From an uncultured Roseburia sp. (GTDB lineage: Bacteria; Bacillota; Clostridia; Lachnospirales; Lachnospiraceae): a DNA stretch of 49,761 nucleotides. The stretch lies in assembly GCA_947647505.1 (NCBI GenBank), contig CANSKO010000020.1, positions 1-49,761 on the forward strand, read 5' to 3'. Positions 1-7,462 of this stretch are shown in pieces; the stretch's first letter is position 1; each line of letters starts with the position of its first letter. The notes below the pieces were generated by a model. The model had not been told where the DNA came from. It saw only the letters and a program-made list of their open reading frames with translations, and searched no databases. The position numbers and the translations under genes were made by a program.

Positions 1-1
1 A

Positions 2-178
2 CACTCAAAGTCAGCAAAACTAAGGGTTAAGCACTTGGCAAGCAGACACTATGTAGATGTCATAACTTCGTCCCAACTTGTGACAAAGTTATTAACCTTG
101 AACCAGAAACTCTCGCCTTTTCAATTAGCAAGACTTTCAACAAAATTTTTCGGACAATTAGCAGAAACGCCATTTTGA
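2..178 (+). other. Open frame cut by the left window edge
   Basis: A reading frame is open from base 2 to a TGA at 176-178 (58 codons) and would be the C-terminus of something starting outside the window. The opposite strand also has a short open frame here (a 37-codon ATG frame), so coding is not established. I do not recognise either product. The segment lies just beyond the terminator of the tRNA-Arg gene and carries three copies of ATTAGCA (124, 157, 178). Confidence 0.15.
62..92. repeat. 31-bp imperfect inverted repeat
   Basis: The 11-bp arms ATAACTTCGTC (62-72) and GACAAAGTTAT (82-92) are inverted repeats with one mismatch around a 9-bp centre. The arm-spacer-arm size is like a tyrosine-recombinase core site, and the first ten bases equal the outer part of a loxP arm. 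Function is inference only; it could also be a weak hairpin. Confidence 0.35.
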
Positions 179-199
179 TTAGCAAACTCAAATATAGTA

Positions 200-239
200 A
201 AATACCGAGAACTCTGAAACCCCAGTGTTCTCGGTATTT
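200..239 (-). terminator. Terminator after tRNA-Arg
   Basis: A perfect 13-bp stem (200-212 with 227-239) encloses a 14-nt loop. It lies just downstream of the leftward tRNA gene, and the leftward strand continues with a T-rich stretch. The stem is near symmetric and may work in both directions. Confidence 0.7.
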
Positions 240-246
240 CTTTAGA

Positions 247-320
247 CGTCGCTAAGAGGATTTGAACCTCCGGCCTACCGCTTAGGAGGCGGTCGCTCTA
301 TCCAGCTGAGCTATAGCGAC
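247..320 (-). tRNA. tRNA-Arg, anticodon CCT
   Basis: Read on the minus strand this folds as a complete cloverleaf. The acceptor stem is GTCGCTA/TAGCGAC with discriminator G, the D arm contains AGCTGGATA, the anticodon stem ACCGC/GCGGT holds the loop CTCCTAA (anticodon CCT, reading AGG), and the T arm carries TTCAAAT. CCA is not encoded. It decodes an arginine codon and follows the leftward protein gene at 366-1247 in the same direction. Confidence 0.95.
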
Positions 321-365
321 AATTAAAGACGATTATATTTTATCACTTTGCTTAAAAAAAATCAA

Positions 366-1247
366 TCAGTTTTTTATTTTTACAGAACCCTGAAGCCAGA
401 CAATTCCCTTAAATCTTCTGCCCACAGCTGGCTCTCCCATCAGATCTTTTTCATTGATGCAGATATTGTAGACAAGATCATTTGTATCTACCGTCATAAT
501 GCAGATTTTCTGTCCTGTAGATGTATTTTCCGTATAATAGACATTCAATATTTCTCCGAGAACGGAATACTGATCGCTCTCAATTCCATATGGCATAAAA
601 TAAGAATCTACAATACTCAAAACATCTTCATGCACAATCCGTTTGGAAAGCATCGTATACATATCAATATCTTCCAGCGTCAGGCTTTCGATCGCATCTT
701 CGTCGCCTTCTCTTGCAGCAGCCAGAAGGTGATTGCGATTCTGTGACGTCTGCTCATGCTTCATCATTTGCGTTTCATTTTTTCTGATCGGAAGCAAAAT
801 CTTTCCGTTCAGAGAAAGTCCTGCAAGCGTAGCCGACATTTCCGGCAAAAAATTATTCTTCCAGTTTACCCGTTCTTTTAAATATTCTGCAACGTTTTGT
901 AAATAAAAGATTAATGTAATGCCTACTTTAATGTCATCACAAATCGCCGCATACGACTCCCGATCGGAATACTTTTCAATTTCTATGTGTTCTTCACTTG
1001 TAACTCCGTTTCCACAAAAATATGGATAATAATAATCCATGACAAAAGAACCATCTTCTATATAATTACCGCATACCGTAATGCCAATTGATTCTCCAAA
1101 ACTCTTCGAAAATTCTACAAATTCATTTCCTTTCGAATCTTTTGCCTTATTCATATAATTCGGCTTTTGCGCCGCCTGATTTAAAATTTCATTTAATTTC
1201 CCATGATTCAAATCTTCAAATCCTATTGCTCTCAAATAACTATGCAT
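366..1247 (-). CDS. DUF3881 family protein
   Basis: A 293-aa protein of unknown function that I match to the DUF3881 family of Lachnospiraceae from its opening (MHSYLRAIGF) and overall length; this is recognition from memory. It has no signal peptide or membrane segment, so it should be cytoplasmic. The C-terminal part (DTNDLVYNICINEKDLMGEP and a following GRRFKGIVWLQG) looks like a small beta-rich domain. I start it at the ATG at 1247 because AGAAAGGA lies six bases upstream; an in-frame TTG nine codons earlier has no ribosome site. It is the last protein gene of the leftward run DUF4446-parB-parA, ahead of the tRNA. Confidence 0.65.
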   Translation of the reverse strand: MHSYLRAIGFEDLNHGKLNEILNQAAQKPNYMNKAKDSKGNEFVEFSKSFGESIGITVCGNYIEDGSFVMDYYYPYFCGNGVTSEEHIEIEKYSDRESYAAICDDIKVGITLIFYLQNVAEYLKERVNWKNNFLPEMSATLAGLSLNGKILLPIRKNETQMMKHEQTSQNRNHLLAAAREGDEDAIESLTLEDIDMYTMLSKRIVHEDVLSIVDSYFMPYGIESDQYSVLGEILNVYYTENTSTGQKICIMTVDTNDLVYNICINEKDLMGEPAVGRRFKGIVWLQGSVKIKN

Positions 1248-1288
1248 CCTGATCCTTTCTTTTTCGTTTTTCAAACATATGCTTTGTA

Positions 1289-1792
1289 TTATTCTTTGGA
1301 ATAATACGACATTGCCATATTCAATGCTTCTTTTTCTTCCTCTGCAAGCGCTATCACAGAATTTCCGTCAATGATTTCTTTAATATACGTATAGCACCCC
1401 TCCCGGCTGTGCATTGCATTAATGATAAACCCGTCATTTACTTCATTTAACAGCGCAAGGGAAAAACTTAACTTTCCTCCCATTTCATGGAATGCATCGT
1501 ATTTTACCAGACCAACTTTCTGAAATGCATTCTTCATTTTTTTATAAATCATTGCAATATCTTTCTCATTCTTCTGATTGGAAGAAATCAGATAATCTAT
1601 CTGATCCATTCTGCTCATAATAGACTCTTCTAAAGTTTTTGCATTTTTTCCATCCATAAACATTTTATATTTCTTTTTTAATTTATGCATTTGTACCGCA
1701 TTTATTAACAGAATGATAAACAATAAAATCGTAACCCCTGCTAAAGAAAGCAGGATATAATCGGATTCAATTCCCAGATAATATTCAATCAT
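1289..1792 (-). CDS. DUF4446 family membrane-anchored protein
   Basis: A 167-aa protein. Residues about 13-33 form one hydrophobic helix (LLSLAGVTILLFIILLI), followed by a basic segment (MHKLKKKYKMFM), a coiled-coil-like stretch to about residue 90, and a conserved C-terminal domain containing KYDAFHEMGGKLSFSLALLN. This layout is that of DUF4446, commonly found directly after parB in Clostridia. The tail probably faces the cytoplasm. It follows parB by 18 bp and is likely co-transcribed with parA-parB. Its function is unknown; the context suggests a link with chromosome segregation or the cell envelope, which is inference. Confidence 0.8.
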   Translation of the reverse strand: MIEYYLGIESDYILLSLAGVTILLFIILLINAVQMHKLKKKYKMFMDGKNAKTLEESIMSRMDQIDYLISSNQKNEKDIAMIYKKMKNAFQKVGLVKYDAFHEMGGKLSFSLALLNEVNDGFIINAMHSREGCYTYIKEIIDGNSVIALAEEEKEALNMAMSYYSKE

Positions 1793-1810
1793 TTTTTTCC
1801 TTCTTTCTAT

Positions 1811-2725
1811 CTATATTTGTTTGATTGTCTGAATAAGTTCAATAATACGATCCAGCTCTTCCGGAGAATAATACTCAATTTCGATCATGCCTTTTTTTGC
1901 ATCTTTTTTATGAATGACAACTTTTGTTCCCAGTATATGCTTCATTTTTTCTTCCAGATCCTGATAGACTGCCTCCATTTGAGGATCTGAGGGAGATTCT
2001 GATGCAGGCTTTTCAGACTTTTCATTCTGCATCTTTTTTACGAGCTTTTCCGTTTCCCTTACGCTTAGCTTTTCATCAAAAATTTTCTGTGCCGTGGCAT
2101 ACTGCTTCTCTGGATTTTCAATTCCAAGCAGCGCGCGGGCATGTCCCGTTGTCAGTAAATCATCAATTACCATTTGCTGCACTGCTTCTGATAATTTCAA
2201 CAGACGCATAGAATTTGTAACGGCTGTTCTGCTTTTTGACACACGCTCCGCCACTTCATCCTGCTTTAATTGAAATTCTTCCAATAAACGTTTATAAGCA
2301 ATTGCTTCCTCAATGGGATTCAAGTCTTCCCGCTGTATGTTTTCAATCAAAGATATTTCGACAATTTCCTGATCTGTAAGCGTTTTAACGATGACGGGAA
2401 CTTCTTTTAACTTTGCCATTTTTGCCGCACGCCAACGCCGCTCTCCTGCAATAATTTCATAATAGTCTTTACGATCCTGCACCAACAATGGCTGTAAAAT
2501 TCCAAATTGACGAATGGAATCCGATAATTCAAGCAAAGCGTCTTCATCAAAATTTTTTCTTGGCTGCTCTCTGTTTGGCTCTACTTTTTGAATGTCCACC
2601 ATAATGGCGTCTTTATACAAATCTTTTTCTTCTCCCACATTTTCCGGATTGCCTGTAGAGACTTTCTTTTTTTCCGGAATCAGAGAATCCAATCCTTTAC
2701 CCAAACCGCCTTTTTTTACCGCCAT
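1811..2725 (-). CDS. parB: Chromosome-partitioning protein ParB (Spo0J)
   Basis: A 304-aa CTP-dependent DNA clamp that loads at parS, spreads on the origin region and works with ParA (Soj) and SMC to segregate origins. The N-terminal ParA-contact segment (MAVKKGGLGKGLDSLIPEK) is rich in Lys and Gly. The ParB/Srx-like CTPase domain spans about 40-135 with GERRWRAAK and the ENIQREDLNP motif. The helix-turn-helix that reads parS follows (VAERVSKSRTAVTNSMRLLK, about 150-170), and a C-terminal dimerisation domain ends the protein. It starts one base after the parA stop. Three parS sites lie 0.9-2.4 kb away at 3603, 4163 and 5091. Confidence 0.97.
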   Translation of the reverse strand: MAVKKGGLGKGLDSLIPEKKKVSTGNPENVGEEKDLYKDAIMVDIQKVEPNREQPRKNFDEDALLELSDSIRQFGILQPLLVQDRKDYYEIIAGERRWRAAKMAKLKEVPVIVKTLTDQEIVEISLIENIQREDLNPIEEAIAYKRLLEEFQLKQDEVAERVSKSRTAVTNSMRLLKLSEAVQQMVIDDLLTTGHARALLGIENPEKQYATAQKIFDEKLSVRETEKLVKKMQNEKSEKPASESPSDPQMEAVYQDLEEKMKHILGTKVVIHKKDAKKGMIEIEYYSPEELDRIIELIQTIKQI

Positions 2726-2726
2726 T

Positions 2727-3494
2727 TTACAAATCCTTTCTATTGATTACTTCTTTTGCCAGCATACGATAACTCTCTGCCCCCGTTGATCTTGTATCAT
2801 ATTTATTAATTGGAAGACCATGACTTGGCGCTTCCGCCAGTCTTACGCTTCTTGGTATAATTGTTTTATAAATTGTAGTATTCAAATTATTTTTTACATT
2901 TTCTACAACCTGAAGAGAAAGGTTTGTCCTGGCATCATACATTGTAAATACGACGCCTTCAATCGCCAGATCTGCATTCAATCGCTCCTGCACCAGATGA
3001 ATGGTATGTATTAACTGGCTTAACCCTTCAAGAGCATAATACTCACATTGAATCGGGACCAATACCGTGTTAGCCGTAGTCATTGCATTTACTGTAAGCA
3101 CATTCAAAGAAGGAGGACAGTCTATAATAATAAAATCATAATCATCTTTAATATAGTCAACTGCATTTCTTAAAATATATTCTTTATCATGAATTCCAAG
3201 CAATTCAATTTCTGCACCGGCAAGATTTACATTGGATGGAATTAAATCCAGATTTTCCAGCTCTGTTTTTACAATACATTCTTTTATTGTACATTCATCC
3301 AGTATCAACTCATATATCGTATGTTCCAATTCATCTTTTTCTACACCAAGACCACTCGTTGTATTTCCCTGTGGGTCCGTATCCACTGTCAATACTTTTT
3401 TTCCGCTCTCCGCTAAACAGGCAGACAGATTAATTGCCGTCGTTGTTTTTCCGACGCCGCCTTTCTGATTTGCTATCGCTATGATTCTTCCCAT
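2727..3494 (-). CDS. parA: Chromosome-partitioning ATPase ParA (Soj)
   Basis: A 255-aa deviant-Walker ATPase that binds DNA non-specifically as an ATP dimer and is released by ParB-stimulated hydrolysis. In B. subtilis, Soj also controls DnaA. The deviant Walker A motif KGGVGKTTT is at residues 11-19, with both the signature and the catalytic lysine. The switch regions DTDPQGN (about 39-45) and IIDCPPSL (about 123-130) are present. Length is typical for the chromosomal family. It is the first gene of the leftward parA-parB-DUF4446 cluster. Confidence 0.97.
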   Translation of the reverse strand: MGRIIAIANQKGGVGKTTTAINLSACLAESGKKVLTVDTDPQGNTTSGLGVEKDELEHTIYELILDECTIKECIVKTELENLDLIPSNVNLAGAEIELLGIHDKEYILRNAVDYIKDDYDFIIIDCPPSLNVLTVNAMTTANTVLVPIQCEYYALEGLSQLIHTIHLVQERLNADLAIEGVVFTMYDARTNLSLQVVENVKNNLNTTIYKTIIPRSVRLAEAPSHGLPINKYDTRSTGAESYRMLAKEVINRKDL

Positions 3495-3602
3495 TTACTT
3501 ACCCTTTCTTTCATTCACTTCTATGCATTATAGCACTTATTCCTTTATTTTTCTATAGTTATATCTATTTTTATAATATTTCATATTTTTATTTTTCAAA
3601 AA

Positions 3603-3618
3603 TGTTTCACGTGAAACA
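3603..3618. promoter_or_regulatory. parS site (perfect)
   Basis: TGTTTCACGTGAAACA, the canonical 16-bp palindromic ParB-loading site, lies 109 bp upstream of the parA start. ParB bound and spreading here would cover the parA promoter region, so autoregulation is plausible. Confidence 0.97.
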
Positions 3619-4058
3619 TATTTTTATAGTCATAATCTTTTTTATTTCAGAGAATATTAGCGCTCACCTCTTGTTATCTGCAAGTGGTTTTCGACTTGTT
3701 TCATAAAGTTTCATGAAGCCTTATTTTATGCGGGTTACAGCACTTTTTATTTTTCGTCTGCTTTTATCAAAAAACGTCATTTTTTCTAAAATTAGTGTAA
3801 AAGGAAAGAGTATATCAACCCCTTTACCGACAGGCGCTTGCGAAGCAAGTAGGGATTTACATACGGCATGGGTATGCCAGAAAATCAAACAATAAATAAA
3901 GGGATATTTTCAAATGCATTTTTTGAGAATATTCCTTGTTTGCATAATTCTTTGCTTTCTAAACTTTCAAAAACTGTAGATAAATAAGCACGTTTAAACG
4001 TATACCTTTTTTCCTATGTATATAATATCGATTTGTATAAACCGAAATAACACTGCAA

Positions 4059-4097
4059 AAAATCAGCCTATCCATTTCTGGATAGGCTGCTGATTTT
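4059..4097. terminator. Strong hairpin, probably a terminator
   Basis: AAAATCAG (4059-4066) pairs with CTGATTTT (4090-4097), and CCTATCC pairs with GGATAGG inside, with a 3-nt bulge and a 6-nt loop. A- and T-runs flank it on both sides, so it could stop transcription in either direction. No intact gene ends beside it; it may serve a lost neighbour. Confidence 0.55.
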
Positions 4098-4162
4098 ATA
4101 ATAACCGTTTAAAATTAATTTCTTTCTGCAAAGCCACAAATTCTGAAATACCTTGTTGCAAA

Positions 4163-4178
4163 TGTCTCACGTGAAACA
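4163..4178. promoter_or_regulatory. parS site (one mismatch)
   Basis: TGTCTCACGTGAAACA differs from the canonical parS at one position (T to C at base 4 of the left arm). Single mismatches are usually tolerated by ParB. Confidence 0.85.
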
Positions 4179-4260
4179 TCAGAGAACTTACCAATAGTGC
4201 AAAAATTTCCATCACCTGCAGTTAATGATCCCCATGACCAGTTTCAATCTAATGATCGTC

Positions 4261-4860
4261 TCACTCTTCAGATCCAAAAAACTTCAGACCGTATGTCCTG
4301 TATTCTTCGCATGCTTCGTAACGATAGGTGATATTAATGAGCTCGCCTGATTTGGTTCTTGCATTCATCCAGTTGTGCCTGCAAACCTTCGCAGTACTCG
4401 GCACTACGTTAATAGTGCAGAAGTAATCTCTGTAATTTCCGCTAGCATCCTGACCTCTGTTTACCAATGATTTTTATTGTGCCTACACCTTTCGCTACTA
4501 CTCTGTCCGCTACATCTACCGTTGCAATGCGGTCATTGAATGAAAAAGCTCTTTCGTAATCGGTGAACCAACCCTCAATTAATAAGAAGCTTTCTCCTAC
4601 ACACAGGGTCTTCATTTTCACTGTGAGCCACGGCTGCTTTGCGGATTTTTTAACCGTTACGTTGCATTTTACTGTCTTGCTACCGACTTTAGCTTTGATT
4701 GTCGCTTTGCCCTCTTTCTTCGTTACTACGAAGCCCTTCTTGGAAACCGTTGCGACCGATTTCTTTGTCGTTGACCATATCTCCCTCTTGCTGCCGGCTC
4801 CCTTTACCTTTAAAAAGAATATCTCCTTCGCCGTTCAAGTTACTTTCGTCAAATCCATCT
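4261..4860 (-). pseudogene. Remnant of an Ig-like-domain surface protein
   Basis: Reading leftwards, one frame encodes a bacterial Ig-like (BIG_2) repeat: KSVATVSKKGFVVTKKEGKA followed by TIKAKVGSKTVKCNVTVK. That frame has a TGA near its upstream end and is broken by a TAG at about 4442. The protein sense continues in the next frame (VNRGQDASGNYRDYFCTINV, to the TGA at 4261), so a frameshift near 4465 splits it. A third frame at the upstream end (DGFDESNLNGEGDILFKGKG) suggests another frameshift. No start, signal peptide or ribosome site remains. Such domains occur in secreted adhesins of Lachnospiraceae. The MITE at 4891-5049 lies directly at its 5' end and may have truncated it. Confidence 0.7.
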
Positions 4861-4890
4861 ATTACCTATGTAGCTACGTCCGCATTCTTA

Positions 4891-5049
4891 GAGCGTATTT
4901 GAAAAATGCTTTCTGACAGATGTGCGACCCACTTAGTGGGAGATTTGTGCCAAATAAGGGAGGCGTAGCGGGCTATGTTGACCGAATTTGGTGAAATCTC
5001 GCGCTAAGTGGGACGTGCAGATGGCGGGAATGATTTTTCAAACACGCTC
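4891..5049. mobile_element. Palindromic MITE with TA flanks
   Basis: The 159-bp element is one long imperfect palindrome. Ends GAGCGTATTTGAAAAAT and ATTTTTCAAACACGCTC are inverted repeats with one difference. Inner arms continue through CCCACTTAG/CTAAGTGGG and GAGATTT/AAATCTC to CCAAAT/ATTTGG, leaving a loop of about 30 nt (AAGGGAGGCGTAGC and onwards). A TA dinucleotide sits at both edges (4889-4890 and 5050-5051), as expected for target duplication by an IS630/Tc1-mariner transposase. There is no coding capacity, so movement would need a transposase from elsewhere. Transcribed, it would form a long RNA hairpin. From memory, similar repeats occur in several Lachnospiraceae genomes. Confidence 0.75.
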
Positions 5050-5090
5050 TAGCAAACCAATATCAATTTGATCATAAAGTTTGAAAAAAA

Positions 5091-5106
5091 TGTTTCACGT
5101 GAAACA
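5091..5106. promoter_or_regulatory. parS site (perfect)
   Basis: The canonical TGTTTCACGTGAAACA occurs again 18 bp beyond the stop of the leftward response-regulator gene. It is the third site in a 1.5-kb cluster. Confidence 0.97.
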
Positions 5107-5123
5107 TTTTTTTCACAAACCTT

Positions 5124-5777
5124 CTACTCCCCATACAAATCCACAACGCCACATCGTATTGCAAATAATGCAGCCTGTGTTCGATCTGCAACACTCAATT
5201 TTTTAAAAATACTAAAAATATGATTTTTTACTGTCCGTTCACTAATTTCCAACTTTGTCGCAATTTCTTTATTATACATGCCAATGGAAAGATTTTTCAA
5301 AACATCTAACTCCCGTTTCGTTAATCGTTCTAACTTTTTACAATCATTTTCTATCCGATCTCTTTGCATACGCATCTGATAAAGAACTTGTTGATCTATA
5401 TAAACTTCCCCTTTCATCAAAGAGAAAATCGCCTGCTTTAGCTCAATAAATTTTGACTGTTTTGTCAAATATCCATCAATCCCAATTTCAACAGCTAAAA
5501 TTAAATTTTTTATTTCCAATCGCTCCGTCAGAATAAGAATTTTTATTTTTCGATCCAATGTATTTATTTCTTTAAGAATTTTCAGACCCTCGTAATCCGG
5601 TAAGTCAATATTCAAAATTAATAAGTCCGGATTATACTGCATCATCTTTTCCAAACAATCTTCCAGATGATCTGTCTGCGCAATTACATGAAAATTTCTT
5701 TCTGATTCCAACAAAAGTTTCAATCCATCCAACATCATGGAAGGAGTATCCGCGAGCATCAATTGAATAGACTGCAC
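5124..5777 (-). CDS. LuxR/NarL-type response regulator, receiver lacks Asp
   Basis: A 217-aa protein with a receiver domain (about 1-120) and a LuxR-type helix-turn-helix (about 150-205; LTKRELDVL, then NKEIATKLEISERTVKNHI). The receiver is degenerate. The strand-3 phospho-acceptor, normally Asp in a DxxxP pattern, is Asn56 (LLILNIDLP). The acidic pair after strand 1 is reduced to one Asp (LADTP). The conserved Thr (LTER) and Lys106 (YLTKQ) remain. It should bind DNA but not be switched by phospho-Asp. No partner kinase gene is adjacent: the next gene upstream on the strand encodes only a coiled-coil protein, 0.9 kb away. Targets are unknown. Confidence 0.88.
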   Translation of the reverse strand: MQSIQLMLADTPSMMLDGLKLLLESERNFHVIAQTDHLEDCLEKMMQYNPDLLILNIDLPDYEGLKILKEINTLDRKIKILILTERLEIKNLILAVEIGIDGYLTKQSKFIELKQAIFSLMKGEVYIDQQVLYQMRMQRDRIENDCKKLERLTKRELDVLKNLSIGMYNKEIATKLEISERTVKNHIFSIFKKLSVADRTQAALFAIRCGVVDLYGE

Positions 5778-6694
5778 AATTATTCCTCCTCGATTTTTTC
5801 TAACCGATTTTATTTAGAAACGATTCTTAATCAAGTATGTAAATCTTTTGACTTTTTGATATATTTATATTTCCGACAATCATTTGATTTTAAATCAAAA
5901 CTTCAATTTCTGACTGACCAAATCTTTTAAATTACAAGTATCACAAATTATTCTGCAAATCAAAATCTTGAATATCAAAAATTTTTTTACTCTTAATAAA
6001 TCTCGTCCCATATCTAATAGACTTATCATAAGTCCATTTTTCTACATTATCAAGTATTTTTTATACATTTATTTCCATTTCGTTTACTTTTCGTTCTCGA
6101 GCAATTATTTTTATGAATCAAAAAATCCAAGCAAACCACCCTATCCCGCCGTATGTTCTGTAGCGGCCAGATACTTCTATTTTTCTAAAACTTTTCAAAA
6201 TTATATCTGCAAATTTCTCAATATTTATAATTCTCCTTTTTCTAAATTCTTCATTACAAAATTCCTTTTCATATTCTATATCAATTCTCCTTACCCTCAG
6301 TAGACAAAGGGGACACACGGTTTTGCACCACAGATTTGTAATTCTGCCGCGTTACTGCCGCTTATCGTACGTCCAGTATGCTTTGTTCCAGCGCCTTACA
6401 GAAGCATAAATCTATGAAACAAAACTCCTTCGAATTCCAAGCGCTGTCTGTCCCTTTGTCCACTGAAGATATCCTCTTCAAATCCCAAATACAAAATTTT
6501 AGTAATTGGAAAGAATGAATCACACTGAAATACGCTGATTAACGATAATGCTACCAATTATCAAAGACAGCTCTTGAAGCATAATCCCCTTATTTGCTTT
6601 TGTAAAAAGTGAATTAACAATATTAATCAGAAAACATATTGTTGAATTTAAAAAAACAACAAACTAACTTTTGACTAGATTTTATTTTCATTTC
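5778..6694. other. Long AT-rich stretch without a credible gene
   Basis: About 0.9 kb between the response regulator and the coiled-coil gene shows no frame with both a ribosome site and recognisable product. I looked on the leftward strand for histidine-kinase motifs (H-box, N-box, GTGLG-like) that would show a decayed kinase and found none. It contains a 20-bp inverted-repeat pair (6297/6446). Confidence 0.6.
6297..6465. repeat. 169-bp segment bounded by inverted repeats
   Basis: TCAGTAGACAAAGGGGACA (6297-6315) and, on the other strand at 6447-6465, TCAGTGGACAAAGGGACA match except for one substitution and one extra G. The inside is not palindromic and has no frame of note. The layout fits a second small non-autonomous element, but no target duplication is visible. 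Confidence 0.4.
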
Positions 6695-6721
6695 AAAAAG
6701 GTGGAGCCCCCCGCTCCACCT
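6695..6721 (-). terminator. Rho-independent terminator of the coiled-coil gene
   Basis: On the leftward strand AGGTGGAGC (9 bp) pairs with GCTCCACCT around a GGGGG loop, followed by TTTTT. It begins at the last base of the stop codon. Confidence 0.9.
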
Positions 6722-7248
6722 CAATTACAATTCCAAACTTCAGCTGCATCCTCCCTGTCCCGAATCTTTTTTATCACCGCAGCCAGCTCCACTTTACATC
6801 GGTTCATATCCAATTCCATTAATTGCAGACAAAATTCCAATCGATGCACTACATCAGATAAAATCCGCTCTTCCTGTTTTTCAGTCTCATTCGAAACGGA
6901 CTTCTTTTCATCCGACTCTTTCTGTCTGACAATACTTATAACAGCATCCAAATCCAATCGTTTTTCATGCAAACGATCCAATTGCAATGCCAGTGTATTA
7001 GCCTCCTGTTCCAGCTTCTCCTGTTCCCTCTCCAAAGAATGAATTTTTTCTTTCCATTTTACATTCTGCTTTCGAGGAGAAAAGACGTCATAATTCTGAT
7101 CATTCTCTTCTTTCATCTTCTGTAAAAAAATTGCATTTTCCTGAATTTTTGCTTTTATCTGTTTTTCCCTGGATTCCAACTCCATTTTTTCATGAAGCAA
7201 ATCTTCACGCAGTTCTTTTAAAAATTTTTTTACCATAAAATCCACCAC
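6721..7248 (-). CDS. Coiled-coil protein, possible DegS-kinase-like fragment
   Basis: A 175-aa, highly charged protein that is almost all predicted helix. Residues about 5-55 and 65-105 are heptad-rich (KEKIHSLEREQEKLEQEANT), then a short linker and a C-terminal helix pair (VVHRLEFCLQLMELDMNRCK). That last stretch resembles the helix following the phospho-His in DegS-type sensor kinases, but no ATPase domain follows and a strong terminator sits right at the stop. It precedes a LuxR-type response regulator on the same strand, where such a kinase would be expected. It may be a stand-alone partner of that regulator or a truncated kinase. No membrane segment or signal is present. The first Met was taken as start; Met5 is possible. 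Confidence 0.5.
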   Translation of the reverse strand: MVDFMVKKFLKELREDLLHEKMELESREKQIKAKIQENAIFLQKMKEENDQNYDVFSPRKQNVKWKEKIHSLEREQEKLEQEANTLALQLDRLHEKRLDLDAVISIVRQKESDEKKSVSNETEKQEERILSDVVHRLEFCLQLMELDMNRCKVELAAVIKKIRDREDAAEVWNCN

Positions 7249-7323
7249 CCAAACATATATTCTATTATACTGTTTACTTTCATTCTAACCTATTTCTTTT
7301 CAAAAAGAAAGAATCTATTTTAA

Positions 7324-7352
7324 TTGTAACTACAAGAATTTTCGTCTATAAT
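7324..7352 (+). promoter_or_regulatory. Promoter of the alpha/beta-hydrolase-fold gene
   Basis: TTGTAA (7324-7329) and TATAAT (7347-7352) are separated by 17 bp, 110 bp upstream of the start codon. Confidence 0.6.
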
Positions 7353-7462
7353 AGAAACAGGAAAAAATATAGAATACACGGAATGTTATTGAAAAAAACA
7401 GACAAAATAATCGCATACGAAAAAAAGAAACATACTTACATATGGCAAAAGGAGGCTGCATA

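Larger units (their letters stand above)
3495..4260. other. Gene-free stretch between parA and a pseudogene
   Basis: No credible coding region is seen in these 766 bases. The stretch is very AT-rich and holds two parS sites (3603, 4163) and one strong hairpin (4059-4097). The short open frames in it have no ribosome site or recognisable product. Confidence 0.7.

Noticed and set aside
62..92. A true loxP or dif site
   Set aside because: Arms match loxP only in the outer ten bases and the spacing is shorter; it also does not match the 11-6-11 dif layout, and dif should be near the terminus, not the origin.
348..746. Rightward 132-codon open frame antisense to the DUF3881 gene
   Set aside because: It has no ribosome site or domain and lies opposite a recognised family gene in its normal context.
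3820..3900. Small RNA or hairpin element around CTTGCGAAGCAAG
   Set aside because: The 5-bp stem is short, no promoter or terminator frames it, and no repeat of it occurs in the window.
4563..4916. Rightward 117-codon open frame
   Set aside because: It is antisense to the Ig-like pseudogene and runs into the MITE; only the leftward reading makes protein sense.
5968..6303. 111-codon open frame in the AT-rich gap
   Set aside because: It is dominated by Phe, Tyr, Ile, Asn and Lys from AT-rich DNA, has no ribosome site or recognisable domain, and lies in a region without other coding signals.
5778..6694. Decayed histidine-kinase gene between the coiled-coil protein and the response regulator
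   Set aside because: No H-box, N-box or ATP-lid motif is readable in any leftward frame, and a strong terminator sits at the coiled-coil stop.
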